A DNA stretch of 64,000 bases from a virus, in IMG/VR virus record IMGVR_UViG_3300017963_000208, positions 1 to 64,000 of that record, one strand, 5' to 3'. Shown piece by piece: positions 30,836 to 39,783 of this stretch. The notes beneath the pieces are model-generated. The model had not been told where the DNA came from, did no database searches, and saw only the letters and a list, made by a program, of their open reading frames with translations. The first letter of the stretch is position 1. Every line of letters begins with the position of its first letter. Made by a program: the position numbers and the translations under genes.

Positions 30836-31477
30836 ATGCCAACTAAAGCTAGACCTAGAAAGAATGACAGAGCAGCCGATGGACGTCAGCTTGTACGTTC
30901 AGATAGCCGTCCTATTGACTCTACGACTTATTTTACCACGCGGGGGGATAGTTCTACAGCTATAGGGGACGGGACCATTATTCAGTGGGATTTTTCCACT
31001 TCCGATGACGTAGTTACCGATTCTATAACGACCTCGATTCCTAGTGGGTTTAAGAGAAAGAGGCTTAAGTTAAGTTTCGTAGATGATGTGCGAGTAAAAG
31101 AGGGTTGTTTATACTGGCTTAATGCGCCCTTCGGTACCTTTGTTGATTTTTGGGTTATATGTCCAACCAATGGATATTATAAAGACCCTAACGGTACAAT
31201 TCCAGCTTCTATGCTTGGGTTAGACGGAACTGATATGTACACCCAGGCAACGGCTGATACTCCTCTTGTTCATTATGTAAATCATCACATGATTATGGGT
31301 GATTGTCCCATGGGCGATGAAATGAATACGGAGGCTGCGAACGAGAATCCCATCCCCCCAAGCTATGAGTTGTGGGTGGAAATAACGGTAGATTCAAATA
31401 ATACAGACTGTGTAGGATGTGGGGAATTAGAACTCTATAGAAATCGTACTCATCTACTACCAGGAGAATCTGTATAA
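30836..31477 (+). CDS. Virion-region protein, unknown
   Basis: 213 aa. A basic N-terminus is followed by a beta-rich body containing FKRKRLKLSFVDDVRVKEGC and a conserved-looking VHYVNHHMIMGDCPMGDE with clustered His, Cys and acidic residues. It follows the fibre cassette and may be its last part (the early TAIGDGTIIQWDFSTSDD resembles the fibre repeats). Confidence 0.55.
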   Translation: MPTKARPRKNDRAADGRQLVRSDSRPIDSTTYFTTRGDSSTAIGDGTIIQWDFSTSDDVVTDSITTSIPSGFKRKRLKLSFVDDVRVKEGCLYWLNAPFGTFVDFWVICPTNGYYKDPNGTIPASMLGLDGTDMYTQATADTPLVHYVNHHMIMGDCPMGDEMNTEAANENPIPPSYELWVEITVDSNNTDCVGCGELELYRNRTHLLPGESV

Positions 31478-31857
31478 TGTTACAACTTTGGGCACTTATT
31501 AATACACCCATTATGCTTCCTATGATGGTTGCTCAATTGATTCTAGGAGCATTAATTTACGTAGCTGGCAAATTATTTCGCAGTAAAAAGTTAGAGACTC
31601 ACGGTAAGGATTTAGCCATAGCGGTAGACCAGTTTATGAATGTAGTGTGGTTAGGCAACCCTGACGAAACTATTAGTTCTAGGACAGGGAGAGCAATCAG
31701 GTCAGGTAGGCCTAAGTGGTATATCAAATACCTGTTACATCCTTTTGTGGATAAGGCTGCTCAGTTCTTTGGAGATGGCCCCAACCACTGTATAAACGCA
31801 ATTGAAGAGGACGAGTACGAAGAAGGCCAATACGAAGTGTGGAAATGGCATAAATAA
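31477..31857 (+). CDS. Membrane-anchored protein with a DETISSR motif
   Basis: 126 aa. One hydrophobic helix at about 13-31 is followed by a soluble part with AVDQFMNVVWLGNPDETISSRTGRAIRSG, of a type I recognise from many phage and prophage proteins without known role. The C-terminus is acidic and aromatic (EEGQYEVWKWHK). With the next gene it forms a pair of small membrane proteins inside the virion cluster, which could be lysis-related. Confidence 0.6.
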   Translation: MLQLWALINTPIMLPMMVAQLILGALIYVAGKLFRSKKLETHGKDLAIAVDQFMNVVWLGNPDETISSRTGRAIRSGRPKWYIKYLLHPFVDKAAQFFGDGPNHCINAIEEDEYEEGQYEVWKWHK

Positions 31858-31872
31858 CTTAGGGAGAAAGAC

Positions 31873-32046
31873 ATGAGGAGGATAGAGACTAGAAAGAAAC
31901 CTAAGTCTCTGGAAGCTAAGGGGAGAATCCGTATTCTTAAAAACACTCATCACACATGGATTAAATTTTCAGTCTTTCTACAACTAATACAGGTTGCTTT
32001 ACTCATAGCAATAGCTGGAAAACTTTTTGGCTATTTTAGTTTTTAG
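31873..32046 (+). CDS. 57-residue single-pass membrane protein
   Basis: Short gene with AGGGAGAAAG before ATG. A basic N-terminus (RRIETRKKPKSLEAKGR) is followed by one membrane helix (FSVFLQLIQVALLIAIAGKLFG) at the C-terminal end. Topology with the basic end in the cytoplasm is expected. Possible holin, spanin or pinholin, by size only. Confidence 0.55.
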   Translation: MRRIETRKKPKSLEAKGRIRILKNTHHTWIKFSVFLQLIQVALLIAIAGKLFGYFSF

Positions 32047-32053
32047 GTGCCTT

Positions 32054-32404
32054 ATGAAGACTGAGAAATTGATAAAAAAGATGAAAAGCTCCAGAGATGT
32101 ACAACCCAAACAGTTGGGTAACACCCCCCAGGGTACTATACAAACACAGGCTGATTCTTCTAAAGTAAAAGAAGAAGTGATGGCAGAAGTAGAAGAAATG
32201 TTGGTTCAGAAAGAAGTAGCCGACGCAGAGTACTTTGAGGGAGAATTTAAAGCATTAAAAAATGAGATCAGGTCTCTAAAATCTAGCTACAGTACTTTGA
32301 TGGCAGAAAATGCTAAATATAAAGAGAGATTAGATACTCTTTTAGAGACTATTGAAAAAGCTAAGGAACAAAAACCTAAAGTTTTTGAAAGGTTGTTTAA
32401 GTAA
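32054..32404 (+). CDS. Coiled-coil protein, unknown
   Basis: 116 aa from the ATG at 32054; the in-frame upstream start at 32027 lies inside the preceding gene. Residues 40-110 are a long coiled coil (FKALKNEIRSLKSSYSTLMA, then a charged helix). No family recognised. It overlaps the next gene by TAATG. Confidence 0.6.
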   Translation: MKTEKLIKKMKSSRDVQPKQLGNTPQGTIQTQADSSKVKEEVMAEVEEMLVQKEVADAEYFEGEFKALKNEIRSLKSSYSTLMAENAKYKERLDTLLETIEKAKEQKPKVFERLFK

Positions 32405-33696
32405 TGTCAGTCGTTATAGATTTTACATCTCCTGGTAATCCTCCCAATAATATTACCAGTTTTCAAATAGAGAGAAGTGTTAGGGCTGCTAGCGGCACTA
32501 TAGCCGCCGCTGGAGACGTAAATAACGTAACTAAAGTTGTCACAGTTACTTTTGATGGTACTCCTCCAGCCGATAACGCCCTGTTGGGAGACCAGATGGA
32601 GATTGGCGGATTACTATACAACATTATAGCCAATACTTCCACAACTATCACTTTTTCTCCTACTACCGACCTATCCACCATCACTACGTTTCCGACAACG
32701 TTTGTCGTGCTCAATGATCTCGCAGAGTTCAGTACTTTTGAGACTGTTGGCACTGTAACTCCAGACGTTCCTTTCACAGATAACGTTGTCCACCAATATA
32801 CCGACTCTACAGGTACTATTTATGATTTTTATCAAATAAAAACAGTAGATTCTGGTGGAACGGTTAGTGCCGACCCTCTCACAGACCCCTTCAGACCTGG
32901 CCAGGTAGTCAATCTTGCTGTTGATGAAAAAAGACTCACTCCTAAAGACCAACTTGCTGGAATCATAGGAGGAAGTCTGTCTTTTGAGGTTACAGTGATA
33001 ATTGGAGGACGCCGGCAAGACCCAAAAGATAACCGGGTCGTGGCTGACGTCTTTACTCCTCCTCACATATCTCCAAATGGACGTATGACAGCGATTGCTG
33101 AGTTAGAGATGACTCGGGTGGGTCTAGGTCAGTACAGAACCACCTGGACGATTCCTACGGAAGCTCCACAGGCAGTTGGAGGGTTCACCTTATATCCTGA
33201 TGATCAGTACATTGTAGCGTACAAGGGTAACTTCACAGGTCTTATAGGAGGTGCTCCAGATAACTTCAGAGAGTTTGACAGTGAGTTATTCTCTCTGAGA
33301 TTCCTGGACGGACCTATTCACGGCAGATTTCCAGCAAACGCAACTCTTGAAGATTTAAGGCAAACTTTCTTTGAAATAGACGCCTATCTTCCAGAGGCAT
33401 TGTCAGAAAAGACTGACGTAGAAGCAAGAAATAAAGTTCTTCAATATCATCTTGAGAGAGCTTCAGATAAGCTTAATGAAGAGCTTAATATGCATCAAAT
33501 TAGAGGCAATTCCCAAGACCGCAGGGAGTATGTGACCTCTAGGGCTGTATATACTATCCTCATGGCTGCCAGGGGCCAGAATTCTTCGGCCATTTCGGAC
33601 AAAATGCTGGAGTTCTGGAGGGATAGAGCTGAGTACGTCCTAGCACAACTCAAACGCGAGGGGATTGCCCAAGGATTTCCTCTGGGTAGAGGTTAA
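32404..33696 (+). CDS. Head-tail connector with beta modules (probable)
   Basis: 430 aa. Residues about 1-130 contain the recurring beta module (VTVTFDGTPPADNALLGDQM), and the middle is beta-rich. The last 110 residues are a helix bundle (EDLRQTFFEIDAYLPEALSE, SRAVYTILMAARGQNSSAIS, FWRDRAEYVLAQLKREG) of the kind found in connector/adaptor proteins. The location between head and neck genes supports a connector, by inference. Confidence 0.55.
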   Translation: MSVVIDFTSPGNPPNNITSFQIERSVRAASGTIAAAGDVNNVTKVVTVTFDGTPPADNALLGDQMEIGGLLYNIIANTSTTITFSPTTDLSTITTFPTTFVVLNDLAEFSTFETVGTVTPDVPFTDNVVHQYTDSTGTIYDFYQIKTVDSGGTVSADPLTDPFRPGQVVNLAVDEKRLTPKDQLAGIIGGSLSFEVTVIIGGRRQDPKDNRVVADVFTPPHISPNGRMTAIAELEMTRVGLGQYRTTWTIPTEAPQAVGGFTLYPDDQYIVAYKGNFTGLIGGAPDNFREFDSELFSLRFLDGPIHGRFPANATLEDLRQTFFEIDAYLPEALSEKTDVEARNKVLQYHLERASDKLNEELNMHQIRGNSQDRREYVTSRAVYTILMAARGQNSSAISDKMLEFWRDRAEYVLAQLKREGIAQGFPLGRG

Positions 33697-34325
33697 TGGC
33701 AAAAGACAATCTCAAAATAACGGTAGAAGGGCTAGAAAGTACCGAAGCCTTTTTCGACGCCTTAGAACCTGCTTTGAGGACCAGAATCCCAAGAGGATTA
33801 CGTACGTATATCAAACGAAATCTAGTACCTCGTATAAAGAAACGTTTGTCTCAGGCCACTCAATCTAAAAACTATACCCCCAATCCTAGTGGGGCTGGAG
33901 CAGCTTCCGGGGGTTATGGAACTCCCAAGAATGCTCCGGGATATAAAGAGTGGAAAGATACTAGAGTCAATTTACCCCAAGTTGGGGGGCTGTCTACTAG
34001 AGAGTTTGTAGCTACAGGACACTTTGTAGAGTCCATTGCTCTAACTAAGGTAGATAAGGTACTAGATAGAATTACCTTTGAAGTTGGACCTACTCCAGGT
34101 CCCAGACCATCAGCTAAAGCATTTTCTGATGATGGAACAGGTGGGGCTAATATTAGTAAAGTAGTTGAAAATACGGAACTTGCAGAGTGGTTAGAGGATT
34201 CAGATTATAAATTCTGGGCAACAGAGTATGAGGACGTAGTTAGGGATATTCATCCAGTACTCACTAGAATTATTGTTCAAACTATCAGAAGTCTAGTCAA
34301 AGCCTTCTCTAGGATGAAGAAATAA
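33696..34325 (+). CDS. Neck / tail completion protein, HK97 gp10-like (probable)
   Basis: 209 aa. It has the layout of gp10-like neck proteins: an N-terminal helix pair (ALRTRIPRGLRTYIKRNLVP), a basic loop region rich in Gly/Pro, a beta hairpin GHFVESIALTKV and ITFEVGPTPGPRPSA, and a C-terminal helix PVLTRIIVQTIRSLVKAFSR. It would join the connector to the tail. Confidence 0.6.
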   Translation: MAKDNLKITVEGLESTEAFFDALEPALRTRIPRGLRTYIKRNLVPRIKKRLSQATQSKNYTPNPSGAGAASGGYGTPKNAPGYKEWKDTRVNLPQVGGLSTREFVATGHFVESIALTKVDKVLDRITFEVGPTPGPRPSAKAFSDDGTGGANISKVVENTELAEWLEDSDYKFWATEYEDVVRDIHPVLTRIIVQTIRSLVKAFSRMKK

Positions 34326-35770
34326 TGGCAATAGATTTTATTCGTGTTATTGAGGACATAGAAGAGGCTCTTTCCAGAGAGATACGCCGTATGGTGTTTT
34401 TCGAAAGGAGACAGAGAGGTAACCCCGGAGTCACTTTTAGGGAAATGTTCGACCCCTTTACCGGGGAGTTTGTTCGTAAGCCCATAGAGCCCAGATTCTT
34501 TGATGATACTGCGGATAGTCTTGTATCTACAAGTCCTCGATTTACTTTAGAACTATTGAAATTATATGAGGATTTAGAGACCAGTAGGGTTCTTCCCGCC
34601 ATTGGTAATGAGTGCGTAGAGGTTCTGCCTGGTCCTGGAGCGTATGAAGCTCTTTTTGGAGGGGCTGACCTGTTGACAACCAACGGCGGTACCTCAAGTA
34701 CTGTAACCCTCAATAACCGTAAAATTAGGTCACTTACAACCTCCCATGTGCTAAGAATTCAAAGTGGGGAAAATCAAGGGACTTACAGAATCGAATCTAT
34801 ATCCCTAGTCGGCAACGGACCCCATACCCTAACCCTTAGTAATGATTTAGTGATAGACCTACCCACTTTTAAATATAATCCAGCCGCAGGTATTATAGCT
34901 TTTGATAGTTTCGTAGACCTCACCGCAGTCAAAGCTGGTGATGAAATTGAAGATATCGCTGCAAATACCATAACAATTACTGCCGTCAATGTGGGTGATT
35001 CCACCTTAGCTGTGGCTCCAGGAAGTGTTGTTGTTTCTGGCCAAGGAGCTAAAATAGCTCGTGTGGGAGATGTTTTACAAGGTGATGATGCGGGAGATGC
35101 TCAATATTATCTGGTACTTGACCCCTCTCAACCTATCGAAGGAAAAGGAACCAGTTATAGAAAAAGAAGCTTTCCTATACCTTATACTTTCATTTACTTT
35201 ATAAAAATTACCAGTCGTGAGAGAGACGACCACATAGCCATAGCTGACAGGATGATGCAAGTCTTTAATCCTGCTAGAGGAACACTACCTATGATTGTTA
35301 GGTCAGACGAGTCATTTGAGTCAGAGGCTATTAAGGGAGTAACGGCTGGAGATACCACTATGTTTGTGGAAGATGCTACTCACTTCTATGTTAATGAAAA
35401 AGTACGTCTTTTAGATAACTTAGACATAGGAGAGGAGCTTACAATTCAGAGCGTTAATGTAGCTAGTAAGACTGTTACCTTTACTTCACCGGTTACGAAG
35501 ACTTATGCTTATGACAATTGTCCTATATTAGTAAGTAACTACCGGTATTTATATTTTCAGAGAGATTTCAGGAACCATGTAACGGAAAACAGACAGGATG
35601 AGCAATTTTGGATTCATCGTTTTACCTATAGAATCGAGGGGTGGATTGATTCTAGGATTCCTGACTACTCAACTGAACAGACTTTTGAAGACGTAGGGGA
35701 TGTTAATTTCGTGGAGTATGTAATGGAAGATATGGAGGGTACTGAAAGAAGTGACCCCCTCATTCCATAA
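34325..35770 (+). CDS. Neck or tail-terminator-region protein
   Basis: 481 aa. A helical N-terminal segment (VIEDIEEALSREIRRMVFFE) is followed by several beta modules, one reading GIIAFDSFVDLTAVKAGDEI (about residue 190), the same type as in sheath and baseplate proteins. The C-terminus RFTYRIEGWIDSRIPDYSTE resembles the end of tail-terminator-like proteins. The location just before the sheath supports a neck role. Confidence 0.5.
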   Translation: MAIDFIRVIEDIEEALSREIRRMVFFERRQRGNPGVTFREMFDPFTGEFVRKPIEPRFFDDTADSLVSTSPRFTLELLKLYEDLETSRVLPAIGNECVEVLPGPGAYEALFGGADLLTTNGGTSSTVTLNNRKIRSLTTSHVLRIQSGENQGTYRIESISLVGNGPHTLTLSNDLVIDLPTFKYNPAAGIIAFDSFVDLTAVKAGDEIEDIAANTITITAVNVGDSTLAVAPGSVVVSGQGAKIARVGDVLQGDDAGDAQYYLVLDPSQPIEGKGTSYRKRSFPIPYTFIYFIKITSRERDDHIAIADRMMQVFNPARGTLPMIVRSDESFESEAIKGVTAGDTTMFVEDATHFYVNEKVRLLDNLDIGEELTIQSVNVASKTVTFTSPVTKTYAYDNCPILVSNYRYLYFQRDFRNHVTENRQDEQFWIHRFTYRIEGWIDSRIPDYSTEQTFEDVGDVNFVEYVMEDMEGTERSDPLIP

Positions 35771-35782
35771 CATGGAGGAATC

Positions 35783-36061
35783 ATGAGATTTTATAGAAAT
35801 ATTTCTGGGAGTATGCTTCCGCTAGACTGCCTCACCTATACTAAATATCTGATGCCTGGTGAGATAGCAGCTCTTCCCGATTCACGGGACGTAAGACACA
35901 ACGCCAGACAAGGAAAATTGGTACTTGTCAGAGGCATGGTGGAGTCTAAACCCAGGAAAAAGAAGAAAAAGTACAGACCTCGGAAGAAAAAAACCAAGGT
36001 TCTGGAAAAGAAGACTAAACCCAAAAAAGAAAAACAATCAGAAAAGACGGAGAATAAATAA
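35783..36061 (+). CDS. Small protein with a lysine-rich tail
   Basis: 92 aa. The first 55 residues are folded-looking with TYTKYLMPGEIAALPDS; the last 37 are almost only Lys, Arg, Pro, Glu. SD GGAGG. Lies just before the sheath. It could be an assembly factor; no family recognised. Confidence 0.6.
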   Translation: MRFYRNISGSMLPLDCLTYTKYLMPGEIAALPDSRDVRHNARQGKLVLVRGMVESKPRKKKKKYRPRKKKTKVLEKKTKPKKEKQSEKTENK

Positions 36062-38643
36062 TGGCCATTAATACAAATACTGGTCCAGAGAGAGTAGAAG
36101 TCACTCCGGTAGCTACTGGTAGTATTCAGGTCCCTGGGGCACCTACTGCTATCACGGCTTTTGTTGTGCGTTCTACGTTGGCAGGTGCTCCGGCTGACAC
36201 CCCCGTTGAGGCTTTGAGCCTTGAAGAGGTTGTGGAGCAGTTTGGTGATGTGGAATTGGGCGACGCCTTTTATGCTATTCGAGGCTTCTTCGCTAATGCT
36301 GGTACTGGCAACAAGGTCATTATCGTGAACGTTGCTCCGACTGCTTCTGGGTCTACCGTGGATGATCGCGGTGTTGCAGAAGCGGCTGGCGCTGGTTTTG
36401 TCGAAGATGAGGGAGAAATTGTCACAAGTTTGGCAGTTTCTGGCTACACAGACACTACTGGCGTGTTGGCGTTCAGTGGCTCTCCTGACCTCTCAGAAGT
36501 GAAGGTTGGAGACTACTTTAAAGACGATGATGGACGTTTGTTCCAAATTACCGCTGTGGACGATACTGCTGATACGGTCACTATCACTACTGGTCTTTTT
36601 ACCGTTACTGGCGAAAAAGTTTTCTCTTCAGGCGGATTAAAGGTTGGTTCTACCGCAGGTAAGATTTTGCGGTTGTTTGAAGTGGATGAGCATAATGGCA
36701 AAGCACTGATTCAGGAAGGTACTTCCAAAGGTGCAGTTACGGTTGACAGCTCTGTTTCAACTACGGTTGGAGCATCTGCTGGTGGATTTCTGAATATCGG
36801 CACTAAAGTGGGTGATATCCTTGTGGATTCAGCCAGTGCAGTGTTTTATATCACGGCTGTTGTTGATGATGACCAAGTCACTGTTGACAGAGCTGGTTGT
36901 GCTGTTGGCGCAGCTACCGTGTATACGGGCGTGGTAGAGATTATTCAAGATACCCTCAGAGCGGCTGGTAGTAATGCTTCTGTGGCTCCTCAAAACAGTG
37001 TTGCTTTTGAGAGTTCAGGAGCTGGTTTTGGTATTCTGCCGACGAGTGCGGGTCCATGGCCTGCAGACGCTCTCGACGGGCATTTTGCCCTTATCGGAAG
37101 CGAAGAGAAGCAGATCCTAACCTCTACTGTGGTTGCTAGCGGTACTCTTAATGCTCAATTCGGTACTTCAGCAAATACTCTGGTTTACACTGCGGCAACG
37201 GGTGTGATTCAGTTTGGTGGTGCTGAGGACCTTTCCACAACTAATCCTGGTGACGTGTGGCGTGATGCTGGTGGTACGGATTTCATTATCAATGCAGTTG
37301 ATGATGGTACTGACCAGATTACTATTGCTCTCAATCAGACAGTTAATACAGCGGTTGGTTCGACTATCAGAGACGGTCAGGTAAGGGTCAATTTTGTTGA
37401 CACAGCCTTTGATCCGGGTACTGCTGATGTTCCTACCTTCTTTGAGCCAGCGAGTAAGCTGGAGATTCCTACTGATGCTACTGGGTTAGCTGATGATTAT
37501 TTTGTCGCTGACGCTGTGGCTCAGGATTCTGACTATCTAGGCGACGCTGCGGATGGTAAGGGGCTACATGCTCTTGATGATGTTGACGATGTCAATCTCG
37601 TTACCGTTCCTGGAGTTACCTCTCGGGTGGTACAGAATGGTCTAGTAGATTACTGTGAGACTTTTAGGGACGACTGTTTCGCCCTGTTGACTGTTCCTCA
37701 AGCTGTTCGCTATGCGGCAGTAGATAGAACTTTGGTCAACGTGGTTATCAGTTCTATTGTGAATGGTGCTATTTATAGTACAGTCACTCTGTCTGGTAGT
37801 CCCAGTCTTGCTGGAGTCTCTGAAGGCGATCTATTAAGTTTTAACAGTACTAAGTACTTGATTGTTGACGTAGACGATACTGACAAGAAATTGACTGTGG
37901 AATCTACTTCAATTTCAGGTTCTGGGGCAGCTACTATAGTGGCTCCTAGTGCGATTTCTTACAAAGAGACTATTATTAATAATCCTAGTAAGAGAGCGGC
38001 TTGGTACTTCAACTATGTCAAGGTGTTGCGTTCATCTGATAGCGCCATCTTGACTGTTGATCCTATCGGCCATGTGGCTGGTGTTATGGCTCGTATCGAC
38101 GGTCAGATTTCTCTGGGTGGCGTGAGTCGTGCTCCTGCGGGCATCGGTCCGGCTGGATTGGCAGATACGGTTGGCTTGGATCTTAGTATTTCTGAGCGTA
38201 CTGAGGCAGGTCCGTTGCGACTCAGCTTCATTAACCGGATTACTGAGTTTCCTGGCGCTGGTAGGGTAATCTTTGGTCCTTATACTGCGGATAGTGGCAC
38301 TTCCCCAGCTTTTACGGCGGAAGAGCAGCTCATCCAAGTACAAAGATCTATCCTGTTTATCAAAAAGTCTCTTGAGCCTGGTCTCAGATCGTTTATCTTT
38401 GAGAACTATTCTCCTCTGACTCGTGTTCAGGTAGAGAATGCTATCTTATCGTTCTTGAGGAATAATTCGTATCTGTTCCCTGCAGGTTTACCTGAGAGTG
38501 AGCAATTTAAAGTGGTTAGCGTTGAGCCTACCGCTGCTCAAGAAGCTGTTGGGTTGATGAAGTTTCGCATTCAAGTGAACTTCAACACTCCTGTAAGGTT
38601 CATTGACATTGACCTGGAATTCCCGATTCCAGAGGCTGCATAA
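36061..38643 (+). CDS. Tail sheath protein
   Basis: 860 aa, long for a sheath (often 400-700). The C-terminal 220 residues hold the conserved sheath core: SKRAAWYFNYVKVL, PIGHVAGVMARID, LRLSFINRITEFPGAGRVIF, SLEPGLRSFIFENYSPLTRV and the last strands VNFNTPVRFIDIDLEF. The extra length comes from at least three copies of a beta module (GVLAFSGSPDLSEVKVGDYF; GVIQFGGAEDLSTTNPGDVW; VTLSGSPSLAGVSEGDLL) inserted in the N-terminal half, likely on the outside of the tail. Contraction of this protein drives DNA delivery. Confidence 0.95.
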   Translation: MAINTNTGPERVEVTPVATGSIQVPGAPTAITAFVVRSTLAGAPADTPVEALSLEEVVEQFGDVELGDAFYAIRGFFANAGTGNKVIIVNVAPTASGSTVDDRGVAEAAGAGFVEDEGEIVTSLAVSGYTDTTGVLAFSGSPDLSEVKVGDYFKDDDGRLFQITAVDDTADTVTITTGLFTVTGEKVFSSGGLKVGSTAGKILRLFEVDEHNGKALIQEGTSKGAVTVDSSVSTTVGASAGGFLNIGTKVGDILVDSASAVFYITAVVDDDQVTVDRAGCAVGAATVYTGVVEIIQDTLRAAGSNASVAPQNSVAFESSGAGFGILPTSAGPWPADALDGHFALIGSEEKQILTSTVVASGTLNAQFGTSANTLVYTAATGVIQFGGAEDLSTTNPGDVWRDAGGTDFIINAVDDGTDQITIALNQTVNTAVGSTIRDGQVRVNFVDTAFDPGTADVPTFFEPASKLEIPTDATGLADDYFVADAVAQDSDYLGDAADGKGLHALDDVDDVNLVTVPGVTSRVVQNGLVDYCETFRDDCFALLTVPQAVRYAAVDRTLVNVVISSIVNGAIYSTVTLSGSPSLAGVSEGDLLSFNSTKYLIVDVDDTDKKLTVESTSISGSGAATIVAPSAISYKETIINNPSKRAAWYFNYVKVLRSSDSAILTVDPIGHVAGVMARIDGQISLGGVSRAPAGIGPAGLADTVGLDLSISERTEAGPLRLSFINRITEFPGAGRVIFGPYTADSGTSPAFTAEEQLIQVQRSILFIKKSLEPGLRSFIFENYSPLTRVQVENAILSFLRNNSYLFPAGLPESEQFKVVSVEPTAAQEAVGLMKFRIQVNFNTPVRFIDIDLEFPIPEAA

Positions 38644-38657
38644 GGAGATAGAAGACT

Positions 38658-39218
38658 ATGGCTAGAAGTTGCAAAGTAGACGCAATTGAAAAATTTCGCT
38701 TTACGGTGTCCTTTGATGGGCTCTCCAGAGCGGGATTTCATGAAGTCTCTGTTCCTAAGCAGACCACTACCAAAGGTGAGTACAGAGAAGGTAATGCTCC
38801 GGAAAACATGCAATTGTTTGCTGGCTTGCATCGGATGGAAGATGTTGTGATGTCGCGTGGCGTCACGACTAATAAGGATTTTTACGACTGGGTCAAACTG
38901 GTCTTCGATCCTGAAAAAGTTCCTGAAGGTCAACCCAACGTGCAGGGACCGGACATTGTTCCTCTGGGTAATGAAGAACTTTATCGCAAAGACATTACTA
39001 TCACTCTTTGGCAGCGTAAGGGTGTTCCCGCCAAGCAATGGGTTCTCTATAATGCGTTTCCAGTAGCGTTTCAACCGGGTTCGGATATGAACGCTTCTGA
39101 GGACGGTGAGAAGTCCATGGAGCAATTGACTGTGGGTTACGAGTCCTTCGTGGAACTCAGTGGCTCGGAGATTACTGCTCCCGAGGCTGGTGAAGATCAG
39201 GATACGCCAGTTACGTAA
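38658..39218 (+). CDS. Main tail tube protein (T4 gp19-like)
   Basis: 186 aa. MARSCKVDAIEKFRFTVSFD, AGFHEVSVPKQTTTKGEYRE, MSRGVTTNKDFYDWVK and YNAFPVAFQPGSDMNASEDG are the standard contractile-tube order. SD AAGGAG. Of the three tube-like genes this one shares CGN-rich codon use with sheath and capsid, so it is probably the abundant tube subunit. Confidence 0.9.
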   Translation: MARSCKVDAIEKFRFTVSFDGLSRAGFHEVSVPKQTTTKGEYREGNAPENMQLFAGLHRMEDVVMSRGVTTNKDFYDWVKLVFDPEKVPEGQPNVQGPDIVPLGNEELYRKDITITLWQRKGVPAKQWVLYNAFPVAFQPGSDMNASEDGEKSMEQLTVGYESFVELSGSEITAPEAGEDQDTPVT

Positions 39219-39230
39219 TATTTTCTAGAA

Positions 39231-39318
39231 TAGGGGAGGGCAGTAGAGTAGATGGCCTAGCTAACTCAGGTTAGTTAGTAGTGGTTTCATCCCATCGCTG
39301 TCCTCCTCTCTAGGAGAG
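39231..39318 (+). promoter_or_regulatory. Structured leader with alternative SD pairing
   Basis: TAGGGGAGGGCAG (39231-39243) can pair with CTGTCCTCCTC (39298-39308). Inside, GATGG/CCATC and the hairpin CTAGCTAAC-tcag-GTTAGTTAG stack. The pyrimidine strand overlaps CTCTC (39306-39310), which can instead pair with GAGAG (39314-39318), the SD of the next gene. The two pairings exclude each other, as in a translational switch. Confidence 0.5.
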
Positions 39319-39322
39319 TGGT

Positions 39323-39493
39323 ATGGCTAAGAAATGTATGAAGGGACAGAAAAAAGTCCGTAAGGTCATGAAGGAATATAAGAGCGGAAAGCTTCGTTCT
39401 GGTTCCAAAAAAGGACCTAAAGTTAAAAGTCGTAAACAAGCAGTTGCTATTGCTATGTCCGAGGCTGGATTGTCCAAGAAGAGGAAAAAGTAA
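39323..39493 (+). CDS. DUF6496-like small basic protein
   Basis: 56 aa. KVRKVMKEYKSGKLRSGSKK and VKSRKQAVAIAMSEAGLSKK form the pattern I associate with DUF6496 proteins of phages and bacteria, function unknown. SD GGAGAG. It lies among the tube genes with two more tiny basic genes directly coupled. Confidence 0.65.
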   Translation: MAKKCMKGQKKVRKVMKEYKSGKLRSGSKKGPKVKSRKQAVAIAMSEAGLSKKRKK

Positions 39494-39783
39494 TGGCAGC
39501 GAAGAAAAAGAGCAAATATGTTGGTTTTAGTAAACTAGTTAAAAAAATGGGTGCAAAAACCAAGAAAGCTCATAAGGATCGTCTTAAGGGTGGTTTAGCA
39601 GATAAAAGTAAACCATCAGATTTTTCTAAAAAACAGTTGGAAATGGGTATTAAAGTAGAGAGGGAACATACCAGCAATAAGAAGATTGCTAGAGAAATTG
39701 CTATGGATCACCTGAAGGAAGACCCTAAATATTATACCAAATTGAAAAAGATTGAAAAGAAAAAACCAAGGAGAAAGAAGTAA
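39493..39783 (+). CDS. DUF5661-like small protein
   Basis: 96 aa. After a basic start comes DFSKKQLEMGIKVEREHTSN followed by AREIAMDHLKEDPKYYTKL, which matches the DUF5661 pattern (LexGxxxExEHTxN...AxxIAxDHLxExPxYYxxL), function unknown. Coupled by TAATG on both sides. Confidence 0.7.
   Translation: MAAKKKSKYVGFSKLVKKMGAKTKKAHKDRLKGGLADKSKPSDFSKKQLEMGIKVEREHTSNKKIAREIAMDHLKEDPKYYTKLKKIEKKKPRRKK

Noticed and set aside
32027-32053. Longer start for the coiled-coil gene at 32054
   Set aside because: The upstream start lies within the preceding membrane-protein gene; the ATG at 32054 sits just after its stop.
32671-33066. 131-codon minus-strand frame within the connector gene
   Set aside because: Antisense of a clearly coding frame, with unusual composition and no start signals.
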